Shown here: piece after piece, positions 24,189-36,443 of the stretch | Layout of the letters: every line of letters starts with the position of its first letter | Numbering within the stretch: position 1 is the stretch's first letter | NCBI GenBank assembly: GCA_021234535.1 | Contig: CM037842.1 | Coordinates: 8,053,361 to 8,117,360, forward strand | From: Stichopus chloronotus | Lineage: Eukaryota > Echinodermata > Holothuroidea > Aspidochirotida > Stichopodidae | Direction: 5' to 3' | Length of the DNA stretch: 64,000 bases | Position numbers and translations under genes: made by a program | The notes under the pieces: generated by a model | The model's database searches: none | Told to the model about the DNA's origin: nothing | Seen by the model: only the letters and a program-made list of their open reading frames with translations

Positions 24189-25263
24189 CTTTGTAATACA
24201 AGTAAGGACAATACTACTATCAGTTTACATGGTAAACGTTAACAGTCAAACTTAAGGCATCATATCAAACACTAATTTTCAATAGCTTCTTGCTTTCATT
24301 GAGCCACAAGATTTTGACATCCCCAGCTGAAAACAGGTTGCTGAAAAAATTTAGGGAAAATAAAAGTTCTCTAGGAACAATTAAGGAGACTGGGACCATG
24401 GATGCTGAATCAAAATTTGTCAAACCAGCTAAACAATAACACATACCGGCATTTCAGGTAAAGAAGCATGTTAGGAACTCAAAACACAGCACAAAACACA
24501 ATTTAAAACAATACTGTAAGGCAACTAACGTAACAAGAGCACAGAAGCCAAGTGCAATAGAGCTCCATGTAATCGTTTTTGTTTTGTGTGTTTTTTTTTT
24601 CATAATAATGGATCTACGTTGGCCTCAATGACTAATTTTGACTACGCCAAACTCAAAAGCAGTCTTAGAATGCCCATTCTTGAATTAAATGTTTTTGCAA
24701 GGAATTTGAGGAATATCATTTATGTGTACATCCCCACTGAAGCAAGTAGTAAGTGTAAATTTTAAGTGTAAATTTAGTCATGTGACACGCGACATTGACT
24801 GTTGGGGCCAATCTGCGTGAGTCTCTAATGGGCTGGTACAAGTCCCTGATGACCTTAAATAACCTCCACCGAAACAAAAGGTACCTTGCACCTGGTGTAG
24901 CATGAATCCATTTTTAACCTATTGGGATATTGTGTTGTATAATTTGACCACTGTTTATCTCTTTTTACCTTTGACTTTTTCCAAAACACTTGGCTTCTTG
25001 TACTTAATGTGCATACACCTTCTGTACAAAGATAAAACATGACACAGGTCCAAGCTCGCCATCTTGAGATTCTGTGTTCAAAGGAATTACCGCAAACACA
25101 CCACAGGTACACAAAGACCCTTCTGAAGTTATAAGAAATCAGGTGAAGTCTGCACTGGTGTTGTAAATCAAAGAAATTGTAAACAAAGTGTGAGTGTGTG
25201 TGTTAAAGGGGAGGAGGATGTCAGAATTGGGCACTTATGTACTTGTAATTGTTAATTACTTAC
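24189..25263. other. Intron 16
   Basis: Includes a diverged TGACCTTTGAC-type monomer on the opposite side at about 24880-25110 (ACCTTTGACTTTTTCCAAAACA, TCCAAGCTCGCCATCTTGAG). Confidence 0.5.
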
Positions 25264-25442
25264 ACTTTGATCATCAAATGGTTCATCAGTTTTTCGGGGC
25301 TCTCCACTGGCTGATGAAAGAGGTGATGAAAGTGGTGAATCGAATTCGATTTGACGTGGTTCTGGATCAGGGATGTCATCTGTCACAGCTGGTGTCATTT
25401 TCGCAACCACATCCACCAGTTTTGTGAGGAAAGACAAGTGTT
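25264..25442 (-). CDS. Exon 16: end of coiled coil and Ser/Pro linker
   Basis: Acceptor TTGTTACTCCAG, donor GTAAGT. Fully open: EHLSFLTKLVDVVAKM continues the coiled coil of exon 15, then a linker TDDIPDPEPRQ, DSPLSSPLSSASGEPRK and an acidic DEPFDDQS end. Phase in 1 fits the exon 15 donor at 26313-26314. Phase out 0 fits exon 17. No lesion. Confidence 0.75.
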
Positions 25443-26314
25443 CTGGAGTAACAACCATGAAATAAATTATAGAATAATTGTAAAGATCATGCATGGCTGG
25501 GGGAGTAAGGGGTCCATAAAAAGACAGCAGCAGGTTTTTTTTTTTTTTGGGGGGGGGAGAGATCTGTGAGAGTGAAAGGGCACTTGTGGAGCCTGAGAAG
25601 GTAAAAGGGATGATGGGTGCCACTTGAGCCTTGGCTCCCCATGAAAGATACTCCCATCACCTCACCAGCTAAGATAACTACAATTTCCAATATCCTAATT
25701 AGCTGCATACATACTGTTATCTCAAAAAAAAATAAAAAATACTGCCACATGCAATTGGCACTTCCATGCATGCAAGCATCCAGAACAACTTCCTCTACTC
25801 CCTCTTTAAAAGTTCTTCATGTGAAATCATTGCCTTTCAGTTTGGTGTGTTTGCCATCACTGATTAGGCGCAGAGGGTGTTGTGGATATGCCCTAAGCTC
25901 AGCCTTAGTTACAGTTAGTGTAAAATCATGGACAAGGACAGCACTTCATTTTACCACTGTAATATGTCACATGTGCTGTCAGGGGGCTCTATATTCAGTG
26001 TGGCTGTAATTCATTTTCATTTTGTACAAGTGCCAACCAAATCTTTTCATATATGTAGCTCGATGTGCCAAATAAAAGTGTCTGTTTTGTGAATGACAAG
26101 TGTAAATATGCCTACTGCAAAGGATATAATATTTTTGTCCTATATAACAACTTTTCATGGTAATGACACAAATTAAGGCTGTACAGTGTAAATTAAAGCA
26201 ATATTTATATCAGAAACAAGAAAACATTTAGATCAAGGACAAACCTAATGCCTCTTGCAAGGTTGACATGCATGGTAAGATGAACTGGCTGCTGCTGTAG
26301 CTCATTGATTTTAC
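25443..26314. other. Intron 15
   Basis: Contains a poly-T/poly-G run (25534-25557). The antisense open frames here extend exon 16 or come from low complexity. Confidence 0.5.
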
Positions 26315-26809
26315 CCTGCAGTTCTTCTACGAGGTGTTTTAAGTTGGAGATTTTGACATCCTTCATCGAGATCTCAGACTTCAAGCAGTTTATGACGTCA
26401 AAGTCATCTTCAATGGCAGGATCATTCGCCAATTCCACTGTCCTTGCAACTCCGTCTAGAACTAAGCTCGACTCTTCATTCAGAAAATCCCTAATTATTG
26501 TGTCATCATACTGACTGCAGCCAACTGTTTCCATAGCACTGGCATGGCTTTCCAGGAGACCTTTGAAAAGTTCTTTCTGTGCTGTCACCTTTGCCTGAAG
26601 AACATCTCTCTCAGTCTCAGTAACAATCTTTTTCCCCTTTTGTTTTTTAGCTTCATGGTTTTCTAAAACTTTTTGTGTCTTTCTTCTTTTTCTCTTTGTT
26701 CCCTCTCCTTGGGCTGCCACCACTTCATCACTTGCTTCATCTTGACTGCAGGCTCCAAAGAGCTTTTCACTTATCTTTTTTTCTGTCTCTGTTAAGACTT
26801 CATTGTCAT
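26315..26809 (-). CDS. Exon 15: basic region and coiled coil
   Basis: Acceptor TTCTTAATCAG; I take the donor GTAAAA at 26313-26314 because it leaves phase 1 as exon 16 needs (a weaker GTTTGT donor at 26243 would not). All 164 codons are open. In order: an acidic/Lys-rich start (NEVLTETEKKISEKLF), a nuclear-localisation-like KRKRRKTQK, KKQKGKK, a long charged helix (TETERDVLQAKVTAQKELF), and a heptad-rich end KISNLKHLVEELQG. It is the longest and cleanest exon of the gene. Likely role is nuclear targeting and dimerisation. It could alternatively open a separate gene. Confidence 0.8.
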
Positions 26810-27029
26810 CTGATTAAGAAAATCCATATTAGTTAACAACATTAACATGTCAAGCAGTAGTATTGTGCCACTGATTTTCCATAACTTTGGAAATATGTCA
26901 AAAATAAAACCCCTCATCAGAAAGGATAGAGCAAAATCAAGTTTGAATTTGCTGCAATTGTACTATTAAATATTACTTTGTTTCAAGAAAATCCATCAAA
27001 GCATGTGAGGGGAAAATATTTTACACATT

Positions 27030-27245
27030 AAGCTCTGGTGACCTCAAATGACCTTTGACCTCTATTTAAAACAACACAGGGATCATTTGCTCACAATGGA
27101 CTACCAAAACACCAACTTTGAGTTCAAGCACCATTCCCTTCTTGAGATATCGTGGTTACAAGCTAGGGCGTCAAAAACACACAGCACCATCACCTCCGTA
27201 CAGATTTCTTGCCTGCCTTCGGCAAGGAATCAAAAATGGATTATG
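27030..27245. repeat. TGACC monomer with hairpin tail
   Basis: TGACCTCAAATGACCTTTGA opens a monomer like those at 18700-19240. It runs through CTTGAGATATCGTGGTTACA and a CA-rich part to the tail CTTGCCTGCCTTCGGCAAGG, which can fold as CTTGCC..GGCAAG. The same kind of tail occurs at 16551-16650. Confidence 0.7.
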
Positions 27246-28929
27246 CTCCACAAAATTTTGATTAAATGAAGCACATTGGAAACAGTATGTTAATGGGGCA
27301 TGCATTCTGACTGTACGTTCATTGAGAAAGTGCAACTGACGTCTACAATGTTGTAATTGAAAATATACTCACAATTACCATCACGTCTGGCACTAATTAT
27401 GACATTCATCATCTGTTATACTGTATCTGTTAAGTGTCCATCAAATCTGCAGCACAATCAGGGTGTACCATTGCAACAAAGATTCTCCCATAAGTTAGAA
27501 TATTTTCTGTAGCTGGAAATGAAAAGGTGGGTAATTCCATATCACTTTATGCTATGAGAATATGCAATAATCTCATTTGAACCTTATATATACACTGGAA
27601 GTTGGGTTCATCCTGTTGCTCATCTTCTGTTCCACTTTGCTAGCCAGCAGGCCAACAACAATTCAAAAGTACACCTTACAGGATACAAGTGCACCTTGGT
27701 GCTGTCTGCTTTATATAGTGTTTTTACTGATTCCTAAAACTAAAAATTAGGTGACTTTCTTTTCTCATAACCATCAGGTACCAAACCAAACGTCCGCTAT
27801 ATCGTTAACATTGCCATTTCCACAGTAGTAAAGTACATCGCATTTGTGTGCAGGGATCTCACTAGTGTACTCCATACATCCACAGTTCTACACCTACTCA
27901 GGGCTAGCAATCTTCCATGAGAAAAAGAAGATAATATCATTTTGAAGTATTTGCTGTGTATAGTGGGCAAAATTTGGCAACCTGTCAGAGTCTCTTCATA
28001 CAGCGGTTGTGTCGTTTTTCATTTTATGAAGGAATCGCTTTGGATCCGAGGAGTAAAATACTGTGCCGTGTACCCGGATACCCTGGTTACCTGTGAAAAC
28101 ACTGGTTCTACAGTATAGCATGCTGTATACTGACAATAGCTTTCACCAGGGCTTCTCAATAATTTTTGAAGGTGGACCAAACTTTCCACCGCGAGGCTCT
28201 AAGGCCACATATAGTCACCTTCAATACATGACCACAGTAATTTGTTAGGCCATCAGCCAAGCCTACTTAGAAAACCATTTCACTGCATGATTGAAAAAAA
28301 AAGTCATAGTTGTCCAGGTCTGTTTTCAACGAAGACTGGACAAGGAAAGCCATAAAATAAAAAAATTGCACCATTAAATGAATACTGGTATGATAAAATT
28401 CTGTAGCATGCATTCATTGGTGCAGGTGACGTGGCAGTTCACGCCTCATGGTGAAGTAGAGGATTCTCATGGGATATGCCACGTATGTTCACTCACACTT
28501 ATTGTGCCTGAAGAAAATGAAAACTGCAAGTTAGCAATGAGCATAAATGCAGGATACAATTTCTTCTTAAGCGGGGAGTTGTAGCAAGTCCCCGTTTTAA
28601 CTGAGGTGACCCCAAACATTAGGAGAGCAATAAGCTCTCCTCAGGAGAGCAGTTGACAGAGCTCCTGTCAATTTTAAAAGGCAAGGCCTGAAGCATCTTA
28701 CTATTGTGCAATCATACAGAAAATGCTCTGTAAATGCTGTAGGGTCTACTACATATGAGATTAGGCTACACAGCATGCTAAGTAGTCCCCACTCATAGAT
28801 AACAAAAGAAATTAGCTAACATTTAGATCTAAGCATTAGTTTACCCAAACCACCTAACCAATTGCGCAGTTGAAAAGCAACCAGTTGACTGGTCAGTTTG
28901 ATGCAAGTGGGACATCTCAATAAACCATT

Positions 28930-30231
28930 CAGGCCCGTAGCCAGCCCATGTGGAGGAGTGGGTCTTTTCCCCAAGATGTGGACCTTTTTCCAAATACGGA
29001 AGCGGCTGGCACATGCCATAAGCATGCAGTTGCTAGGGGTTTGGGGGGGTATTTTCCGGTGAATTGTTGAAATCTGCAGATTTACTGCAATCTGGAGCAT
29101 TTTAGAACACTACAAAAGACCTTCTGTCATAGGCAATTTACATAAATAGTAGACACAGGGCTGTAGCAAGGAATATGTCAAGGAGGGTGTGAACTGGTGA
29201 AGACTGTCTAAGCGGAGCGCCACCATCGGTTGGCGCGGAGCGTACAAGAAAATTTTGAGTTTTACAAATCCCCTAGATGGCCAGAAATAGCCCTTCCCAA
29301 GTCTTTTCAGTTGCATGAACCAAGCCTTGAATTATAGATCTCATGTCTAAAATTTCTCAATTACAGAGAAAACAATTAGTCTGTGAAAAATGATGCAATG
29401 TCGAGATGAGTCTTCAAAGAAACGTTTGGCTCTACAAACCACTCAGATAGTAGAAAACGGCCCTTCCTGGGTGTTTTACATGCATACATACACGCTCCCA
29501 ACCCTGCATTCCACCCCTGCCTTGGTAGGCCTGCCGCATAAAAGGAATTACTATTTAGCCATATCGCGGTAAAAAAGGGTCGCCCTCCTTTCCCTGGCTA
29601 TGCCTATGCTCCTGGGTATTTCTGGCGAAGACCTAAAAAAAAATACCACGATATGGCCAAGGGGAGGGCAGTCGCCTCTTTCGCCCCCTCCTTGGCTACG
29701 CGCCTGAGTAGACACTCTTTGGTAGTTGTGGCGGTTTGAACAGGGCTTAAAATGTACCGACTGCACCCGACTACAATTGAACATATTTAATCAGGCCCGG
29801 TGATGGCTTGAGGCTAGTCGTGGAACCTGTCACACCACCACGACCACAGCAGACCTGGTGGGTGGTCGCTGTCATGTCACAGGTTGTTGTGGCAGTGTGT
29901 CCCGGGCTTTGTATTGTATCTAGTTCAATGATATCCATGGCCACAATGACATAACCATGCATACACGTTTTTGCGCTTATCATCTCATCACTCCACATAG
30001 TGTATATATGTGGCGATGAGATATCGTGGTCAGTTTGGGCCTGTATACATTTTATGACATAAGTGGAAAGGTTTTATCTTCCTGCTAAAAGTTAACGGAA
30101 ATTCGGCCTCGATATGTCAAGAAAAAAAAAATTTCATAGCTGACCTTCAAATAGAGGGCTGGAAAAATGGACCTCCCTCAAGTTGGGGTAGGTCGTTCGA
30201 ACCCTCCGACCCATTCCTGGCTACGGGCCTG
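28930..30231. mobile_element. CAGGCCCGTAGCCAG-ended TIR element, copy 1 (1.3 kb)
   Basis: Left end CAGGCCCGTAGCCAGCCCA; right end inverted CAGGCCCGTAGCCAGG. It is bordered by a 5-bp direct repeat CCATT (28925-28929, 30232-30236). It is closely matched along its length by 38719-39871 (GCGGAGCGCCACCATCGGTT, CTGGGTGTTTTACATGCATA, CACACCACCACGACCACAGC). No transposase frame, so non-autonomous. Superfamily open. Confidence 0.85.
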
Positions 30232-31122
30232 CCATTACTCAGTTGAGCATCTACCTCTCTTTCTCTCCATCTCTCTCCAAACACCTCTCTCTCTCCACCT
30301 CCTCTCTCCACATCTCTCTCTCAATTGCCATGCCAATCTGTGACAATACAAAGATTCACTTCATCTCACTTTAGGATAACAATGGATAAGCTTGACGACT
30401 GCAGTAAACGCTGCTTATCTTGTTTTCTATTTCATTTAACCTGGAGGTCGTATGGTCATTTTGCTGAAGGGCAGAAACATTTAATTGATTAACTTGTTGA
30501 TATCACAAGGAAAATGACATACATGACAGGTATAATTACTGCAGTTTCCATTGCACCAATGCAATATCTGTAAATTTAATATTTTGTACATTCAACACAT
30601 AGTTTGGTCATAGAACAGGTTCCTATGCCATTATGACATGAATCAGCCAGTACCACAAACAGTTCTGCGTGCATTCTTACACAACATATACTTTCAAAGA
30701 AATCAAATAGAGCCAATTCAACCAGTGCTGAAATGGGTACAGCGTATGCGATAGTAACCATTTTGGGATCGTCAAATCTATGTATACCCAACTTAACAGA
30801 GTCCCAGCTCTGCAATAAGTTCCATGTCAACTGCCATGATATGAAAATGTTCTGCATCTTGAAATTTTAGACTGAATCTAGACTAAGTGTCCTTTGCAAT
30901 ATGCTTCAGGGTCAGTTGCTTAAATGTATAAGAACACTGTAACTGTGTCCATTTAAAGTTATGTTCTTTCATGTGACACATATTTTTAACATGTTAAAAA
31001 AAAAAACTGAAGCACGGGCCTCTGACAAGGAAGAAAATGGATCATCTAATTGTGCACATCATTCTCTATATATGGTTTATAATAATGATCATGAAGGTCA
31101 TATGAATATGAAATATACTTAC

Positions 31123-31161
31123 AGCATGTTCTTGGCATGGCGGTGGTGATGGCAGGATGAC
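31123..31161 (-). CDS. Exon 14: 39-nt in-phase small exon
   Basis: Acceptor ACCTTTTTTCAG and donor GTAAGT are both strong. In the gene's phase it reads HPAITTAMPRTC between split codons. Being a multiple of three it can be skipped without changing frame, so it could be a cassette exon. Support is splice sites and phase only. Confidence 0.45.
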
Positions 31162-33614
31162 CTGAAAAAAGGTAAATAAATACTGTATATTAGCTGAACA
31201 TACTGTGTACGTATCAACTCATTTCAGCTATTGTCAATGCTGCAATGGATTCTTTGTTTATATTCAAGGTGTGCATGTACTTAATAAATCTAATCACTGC
31301 AACTAAACAAAATAGTAACAACAACAACTTATCACAGTTTCGCACCAAGTATTGATGTGAAGCGTTGTGGATCAAAGTTGGCGTCGTTACTGCCCACTAC
31401 CCCCAAAAAAAGACAATCAATTTTTATTTCTAAATTTATAGTAAGAAAATTGAGTAAGATGCAGCAATTATGTAGCAGTATCTAACATGGGATAAAAATG
31501 TCACACAGATCAAGCAAGTACACCTGGACATCTGGTCCCGCATGCGAAGGAGTTAACAGTGAGCACAATTCTCACAAAGGCCATGCATGGTTTCTCTTTG
31601 CATGCAGTAATGCCACTGGTCAGTTCAGTTGTCACTTGAGATTGTGTTTTGAAATACTGATGGGTGTGGTTTTCAAAGCTCAGCTATGATATTACAGATT
31701 ACAGCGTGGATTGGCCAGGTTTTAAGTTTTGAGAAGTTTGTGTAGACCTTCAAGTGATAATGCAAAGCACTAGCTGTGACATTTACCTCATGTTTTCAGA
31801 TCGTTTTCTTTTTCAATACAGGTTAATGATTATGGAAAATTCCTCAAGATGTGCAAGTTTTCATTTGTTTCTGTGTATACCTTTAAGGTTGAATGTGGTA
31901 GGAATACCAGTTCTTTGTTAATTTAAATGCTTACACCTATACGTTCATCATTACCCTAGGAAGTATACGATAATACTGACATGGAACGTCATACAAAGCA
32001 GCATGTTAGGTTAGTAATACCCATTGCAGTTGGATTATTGAGCTGGCAGGAAATTTAGATACTGAACAAAACATGATTTTACTTTCAACCAAATATTTCA
32101 TTAATATCTATGTTGTTTGTTGCCATAGTTTAAGAGACTCAGCTAAAAATAGTTAGCCTTATATAATTAGGTATAATATAGGTGTCGTTTAGTTACTGCC
32201 CAGCATATCTATTGGCAGAAACTATCTGAGATACCAATGGGGATAAGCCATATTCTTAAAATGTCGCAGCTAATGGTACTTGTGCTGCAGTCCATAATAC
32301 AGGTAAAATGTGGATCATCATGTTCTGAAATATAGTGTGTACAATGAACAACATACGTCATACAGACTGTGCTTGCATAGAAATGAATTTATTCATGTCA
32401 TCTTCCACAGTTGCTATGCAGTGGCAGTTTCTTTATTTCTATACATATTATTGTAGCCTGGATCCTCACATACACACTCTAGTCAACACACATTTACACT
32501 GCAATGGAAACCTAACAGCCAAAATTAGTGATAAATATCAGTGTATGTTCAATTCCTCAGGCAAAATTATTTACACTCCATTAAACTAGCATGGGTAAAA
32601 TTGGCATTACCCTCACCCCAGAAGAGGGGCTTAATTAAACAAGCTCGGACTTGCATGCTGAACTTCCACGTGAAAATTGGTGTGAACAACTAGATAGGTC
32701 ATGTTCGTGGCAACATTGTATAAGTTTTAAAGACAGTCACTCATCACCCCAAGCTACATTTTTGGCTGGTGGAAAGCAAAAATCTAAATTGGTTCTGCTC
32801 TTTGATTGACAGCAAATTCGAAAGATGCAGAGTGGCTCATATTACACAGCATACACAAGTGCCCATTGTTTTGATTGCACAAGTGTAGGATTTTTAGACA
32901 GGCTGTGGGAGGGACTAGAAGTAAGTGGCTGGGCGAATTGGAACTTTCTGGGGTGATGAGCCTCTGTCTTTAAGTTGTTTTCCAAACCTCACTTTTCTTT
33001 TGTCTAAATCTTGTGGTAAATCTTACGACCAACCTTATCACCTTAGGTCAATTTCATCATCTCATACTGATTATATATCCCTTCAGATGGCAAGCAACAA
33101 CATGTTCAAACAGACATCAACATTACCTGTACATGCACAAGTCCATTACAAGTTCAGACAAACTGGTCCGGACTTTGAGTCCCAAATCTCAGGTGTCACG
33201 TGGCTGAATTTTTGCTTGATGGCTCTTTTTTCATGTTTGAGTTTACATGAATTCACACTTAGTAAACAAAACATACACACTATACTTCCTTAGAGATTGA
33301 GTACATACTCCTTGTATAGGTACTATCAGATCCATTCCACACAGACAGTCCAGCCAGCCTGGATTCAGCTTCTGCAGAAAACTCTAATGGAGTTGTACAC
33401 CTATTGAATGACTAGGTTTTCTTGCTCTGTATTTCATATCATGGCATGGGATATTAGTTGTCATGCCCATAGGCAAAAATGTATGATTGAGAAGAAGATT
33501 GCTGACTATTTTAGCGAGATCAGTTCATCATGTAAATTTGAAAAGCAAAAACCGCTAAAAGCTGCTTATGTGAATCTATACCTCTTCCCAAGCATTACAA
33601 ATACAAGTACTTAC
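31162..33614. other. Intron 13
   Basis: Contains a diverged TTAA-MITE copy at 32733-32936. Otherwise AT-rich with nothing I can support. Confidence 0.5.
32733..32936. repeat. TTAA-MITE family, diverged copy
   Basis: Shares AAATTCGAAAGATGCAGAG, TATTACACAGCATACACA, GACAGGCTG and GGGGTGATG with 35231-35487 and the reverse of 9903-10159. Ends are worn. Confidence 0.75.
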
Positions 33615-33750
33615 AATATGAGTCATCATCATAATCATCATCATAATCATCATCATAATCATCATCATCATCTTCTTCTTCGTCAGGAGAGTGCTGCAGA
33701 TTGTGGCTTGAGGCTGGTAGTGTAGATGGCACGGGTAGCAGAGCAGATGT
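33615..33750 (-). CDS. Exon 13: Asp/Tyr repeat linker
   Basis: Acceptor AATTGAATGACAG and donor GTAAGT. The open frame reads TSALLPVPSTLPASS then HSPDEEEDDDDD and a run of YDDD units ending DSY. The GAT/TAT run is a coding trinucleotide repeat. Phase in 0 and out 1. The two other frames are a Met run and an early stop. An acidic, unstructured linker after the YR-like domain is the likely role. Confidence 0.75.
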
Positions 33751-34330
33751 CTGTCATTCAATTGAATACAAATATATGTATATGGTTACATTAAATCATG
33801 CTTGCCAACTCTCACCATTTCACTGTGAGTCTAACAGTTTCAGACATTGTCTCATATTGAAACTGCCTCTCATAGTGAAAATAACAATGAAAGAGTTTTT
33901 CTCTTATTTAGACTATAAACATCAATGCTTTCCATCAGGGGTTTAAACTATTCCTTAATGTATTGTTACCACAAAGGTGACCTATGTACAGTAGCAGAAG
34001 ATTTCCTATGGAAGATTCTATATTAAGAGGCTGAAGAAAAAATCTAACTCTTCTTAGTTTAGAAATGAAAACTTTTTACAATAACACATCAGCTTCTCTA
34101 AAAGCTCCAGCTTTGACCAAACTAATGATGATATATGAGGGAATACAATGTAATCAAATCTGCATGGTAATTTTACCAAGGAGATGAATTTATACAAACA
34201 GTGGTTGATCATTTAGACCAGCCTGGTCATTTGCCAAGTTAAGGTTTTGTGACTATGAAATGCTGCACAGACATAAATGATAAATTGTAAAGTCATCGTA
34301 GAGATTGTATTGCTACAATTTAAAACTTAC
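33751..34330. other. Intron 12
   Basis: AT-rich; nothing else seen. Confidence 0.5.
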
Positions 34331-34460
34331 CCCATCCAAGAGGCCATTAATGAGTAGCCTGGCATGCCAATGATGTGGAATTTGCCTCCTTGCAGTAATG
34401 GGGCTGAGTTGCCTCTTGGTGGGCCATGTGCTCTGCTATCTGAGCCCTGGAGACAGCAGA
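34331..34460 (-). pseudogene. Exon 12: C-terminal part of the YR-like domain, frameshifted
   Basis: Acceptor TTTTCAAACCCAG, donor GTAAGT. Phase 0 gives SRAQIAEHMAHQEATQPHYC, matching the end of tyrosine-recombinase folds: a (G/A)H box and, after a short gap, the nucleophile-position Tyr (HY). The frame then runs into TAA (34347-34349). Removing one base in the AAGGAGG run (about 34392-34398) gives RLLINGLLDG and restores phase 0 into exon 13. So this exon carries a 1-nt insertion relative to a working frame. Confidence 0.7.
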
Positions 34461-35230
34461 CTGGGTTTGAAAAGACTGAGGAAATGAAACAAAAAATATT
34501 AATAATGGGAAAAACTTATGCTGCATCTTTATATTTCATCCAGCCAAATCCAATGTTGCAGCAACGAACTGACAGTTGCTTAATTTTCGGTATGCCCTGG
34601 ACTTTTAGCCAAAGTGAGAACTGAGCGTTGATTTCCATTTTTCCACTCTTTATTTCTTATGAAATTTACATTCATTTCACATTTAGTGAAACGCACTTCT
34701 TCAATTATCCCTTGTAACAATTTAAAGTTTAAAAGTTCATGTACATGGGAAGGGGAGGTTACATTATGTATCCAAAAAGACAAATGATTACTTTAGTTTT
34801 TAAACGATACAGTCATATCAATCACTACCTGGTAAGTATCAAAAACAGAAATAGTCTCTTTCATGTTTCATATTCTTGTCCTTTCGAGGGGATCAATTTT
34901 CATGACTTTTTCTGTGACTTCCTTATGATCAAGTAACAAATTTCCATGAACTAAAGAATTTTCTGATGTCTTACATAAAGTTTTCAATAACAGCATAAAC
35001 CAAATCAATATGAGGTGAAGAGAATTATAGATTTTGACATTATCAGTGAGAAAACATTTTGATATTTTATGAGTAAGAAAGGAACAATGTCATTTTGTGA
35101 AAATTTCCATGACTTTTCAGGACTTCACACAATTTCCCAGAATTTGGCTTTTCCAGGTCTAGAGATAATTTTCCAGATTTAATGACCTTTCCAGGTTTCC
35201 ATGACGGCAAGCTTAAGGAACGCTTTTGGT

Positions 35231-35487
35231 TTAAAGGCTATATTGCATCACCCTAAGCTATATTTTTACCTCCCTGAAAGGAAAATTCTCAACTGGTTCT
35301 AAGTTACAGTACTCTTAGATTGCCAGCAAATTCGAAAGATGCAGAGCAGTTCGTATTACACAGCATACACAGGGATCCATTGTTTTGATTACACGTGTGG
35401 AGGAATGTAAGACAGGCTGAGGGAGGGACTAGAGGTAGGTGGTTGGGAAAATTGAAACTGCCTGGGGTGATGCATTACAGCCTTTAA
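35231..35487. mobile_element. TTAA-MITE, complete copy
   Basis: Ends TTAAAGGCTATATTGCATCA and, inverted, TTAAAGGCTGTAATGCATCA. Same family as 9903-10159 in opposite internal orientation. Confidence 0.85.
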
Positions 35488-35536
35488 CACATTGGTTTTT
35501 CATGATCTATCATTATGATTCAGTGAGACATTGTCA

Positions 35537-35674
35537 CGACTGAGGAGTTTGCCTCCGTCATATTGGGTAACACAAGGAGGTGGCAAACATCACATTCTTT
35601 CCTCGGGCATGCCAAGGTGGCTAGCTTCAGAGGAAAAGTGCTACTGGGCAGTACAGACTCAGACTCCGAAGAGG
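35537..35674 (+). CDS. Candidate plus-strand exon inside intron 11
   Basis: One plus frame reads IVTTEEFASVILGNTRRW, HSFLGHAKVASF and an acidic DSDSEE before a donor GTAGGT at 35675. A minus frame of the same DNA is also open and protein-like (contains ACPRKECDVCHLL), so the strand is not certain. The acceptor is unclear (AG at about 35536). Unrecognised; may be a nested gene or an old insertion. Confidence 0.3.
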
Positions 35675-36140
35675 GTAGGTTGGTAATTAGCTAGCCTGTG
35701 CATGTTAAAAATATTATCCTGCCTTCGGCGTGAGATTTCCCCAATTTAGCCTGTAGGAAGGCGAATGCATGGAGCTGGGAGCGTGACTAGCTATCATCCT
35801 ACCTGTACTATACTCACTACTCAACCTGCAAAGCCATTACATGGTAAGAATAGAAATAGGGGTGTTTCGTGTTCCTTTCAGAGACGTTAAAAAAAAAACA
35901 CGTTTCACTGAGTAAATTGACGTGTGGTATCGGGTAAAATTTGCTGAGGGCGTTTCTATGCTTAAAAAGTTGTTAAATTTTCCAAGTTTCAAGTGATAAC
36001 TAGATTGGGGAAGGTGATGTTAACTGTGTTTGGGTCTATAAGGTAGAAAGGCAAATCTTACCTTGAGGAAAGTGGAAATCGTGGAAATTTGTATAAAACT
36101 TTATAGCTGCTGTGTAACTGTTACGCATTTGCACTTTCAG

Positions 36141-36269
36141 GCTTTCTGGCTTGGGAGTCGACATACCACTACCCACGGATACAACCTGCAGCACCAGCCA
36201 TCAACAGAGGTCATAGCAATCTACAACTGGCCAAATGGACCAGACGAAGAGTTTGAGCCTCAATTTTAA
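36141..36269 (+). CDS. Candidate plus-strand terminal exon inside intron 11
   Basis: Acceptor TTTGCACTTTCAG ends at 36140. Two frames are open to a stop: phase 0 ends EVIAIYNWPNGPDEEFEPQF with TAA at 36267-36269; the other, which fits the phase of the candidate exon ending at 35674, contains WESTYHYPRIQPAAPAINR and ends with TGA at 36254-36256. Both look like protein. It would be a nested gene on the strand opposite to the host gene. Family not recognised. Confidence 0.35.
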   Translation, partial: AFWLGSRHTTTHGYNLQHQPSTEVIAIYNWPNGPDEEFEPQF

Positions 36270-36443
36270 CTGTTTATGTACCTTAGTGGGAAACTTAGGA
36301 AAAGATATGTTTCTTTTGCAAGAAAAAGAAATTTAGTAAGGTTAAGATATGACATTTGAGTGAGGTTTCGTTGGAAATGCACATGTAGTTCTGAGAACAA
36401 GAAACAAAAAGCAAAGTTAGTAATTAACAAAATGAATATATAC

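Larger units (their letters stand above)
26810..31122. other. Intron 14
   Basis: Holds the hairpin-tailed repeat (27030-27245), the roughly 1.3-kb TIR element (28930-30231), CT-rich microsatellite DNA (30246-30330) and a small hairpin AGGAGAGC / GCTCTCCT at 28621-28641. No coding exon seen. Confidence 0.5.

Noticed and set aside
26205..26314. Extension of exon 15 to the GTTTGT donor at 26243
   Set aside because: It leaves phase 2, which does not fit exon 16; the GTAAAA donor at 26313 leaves phase 1 and continues the coiled coil.
33576..33761. Minus frame with a Met/Ile run
   Set aside because: Shifted reading of the GAT repeat in exon 13; does not join exons 12 or 15 in phase.
34364..34624. 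86-codon plus frame
   Set aside because: Antisense of exon 12, which has splice sites and YR motifs on the minus strand.
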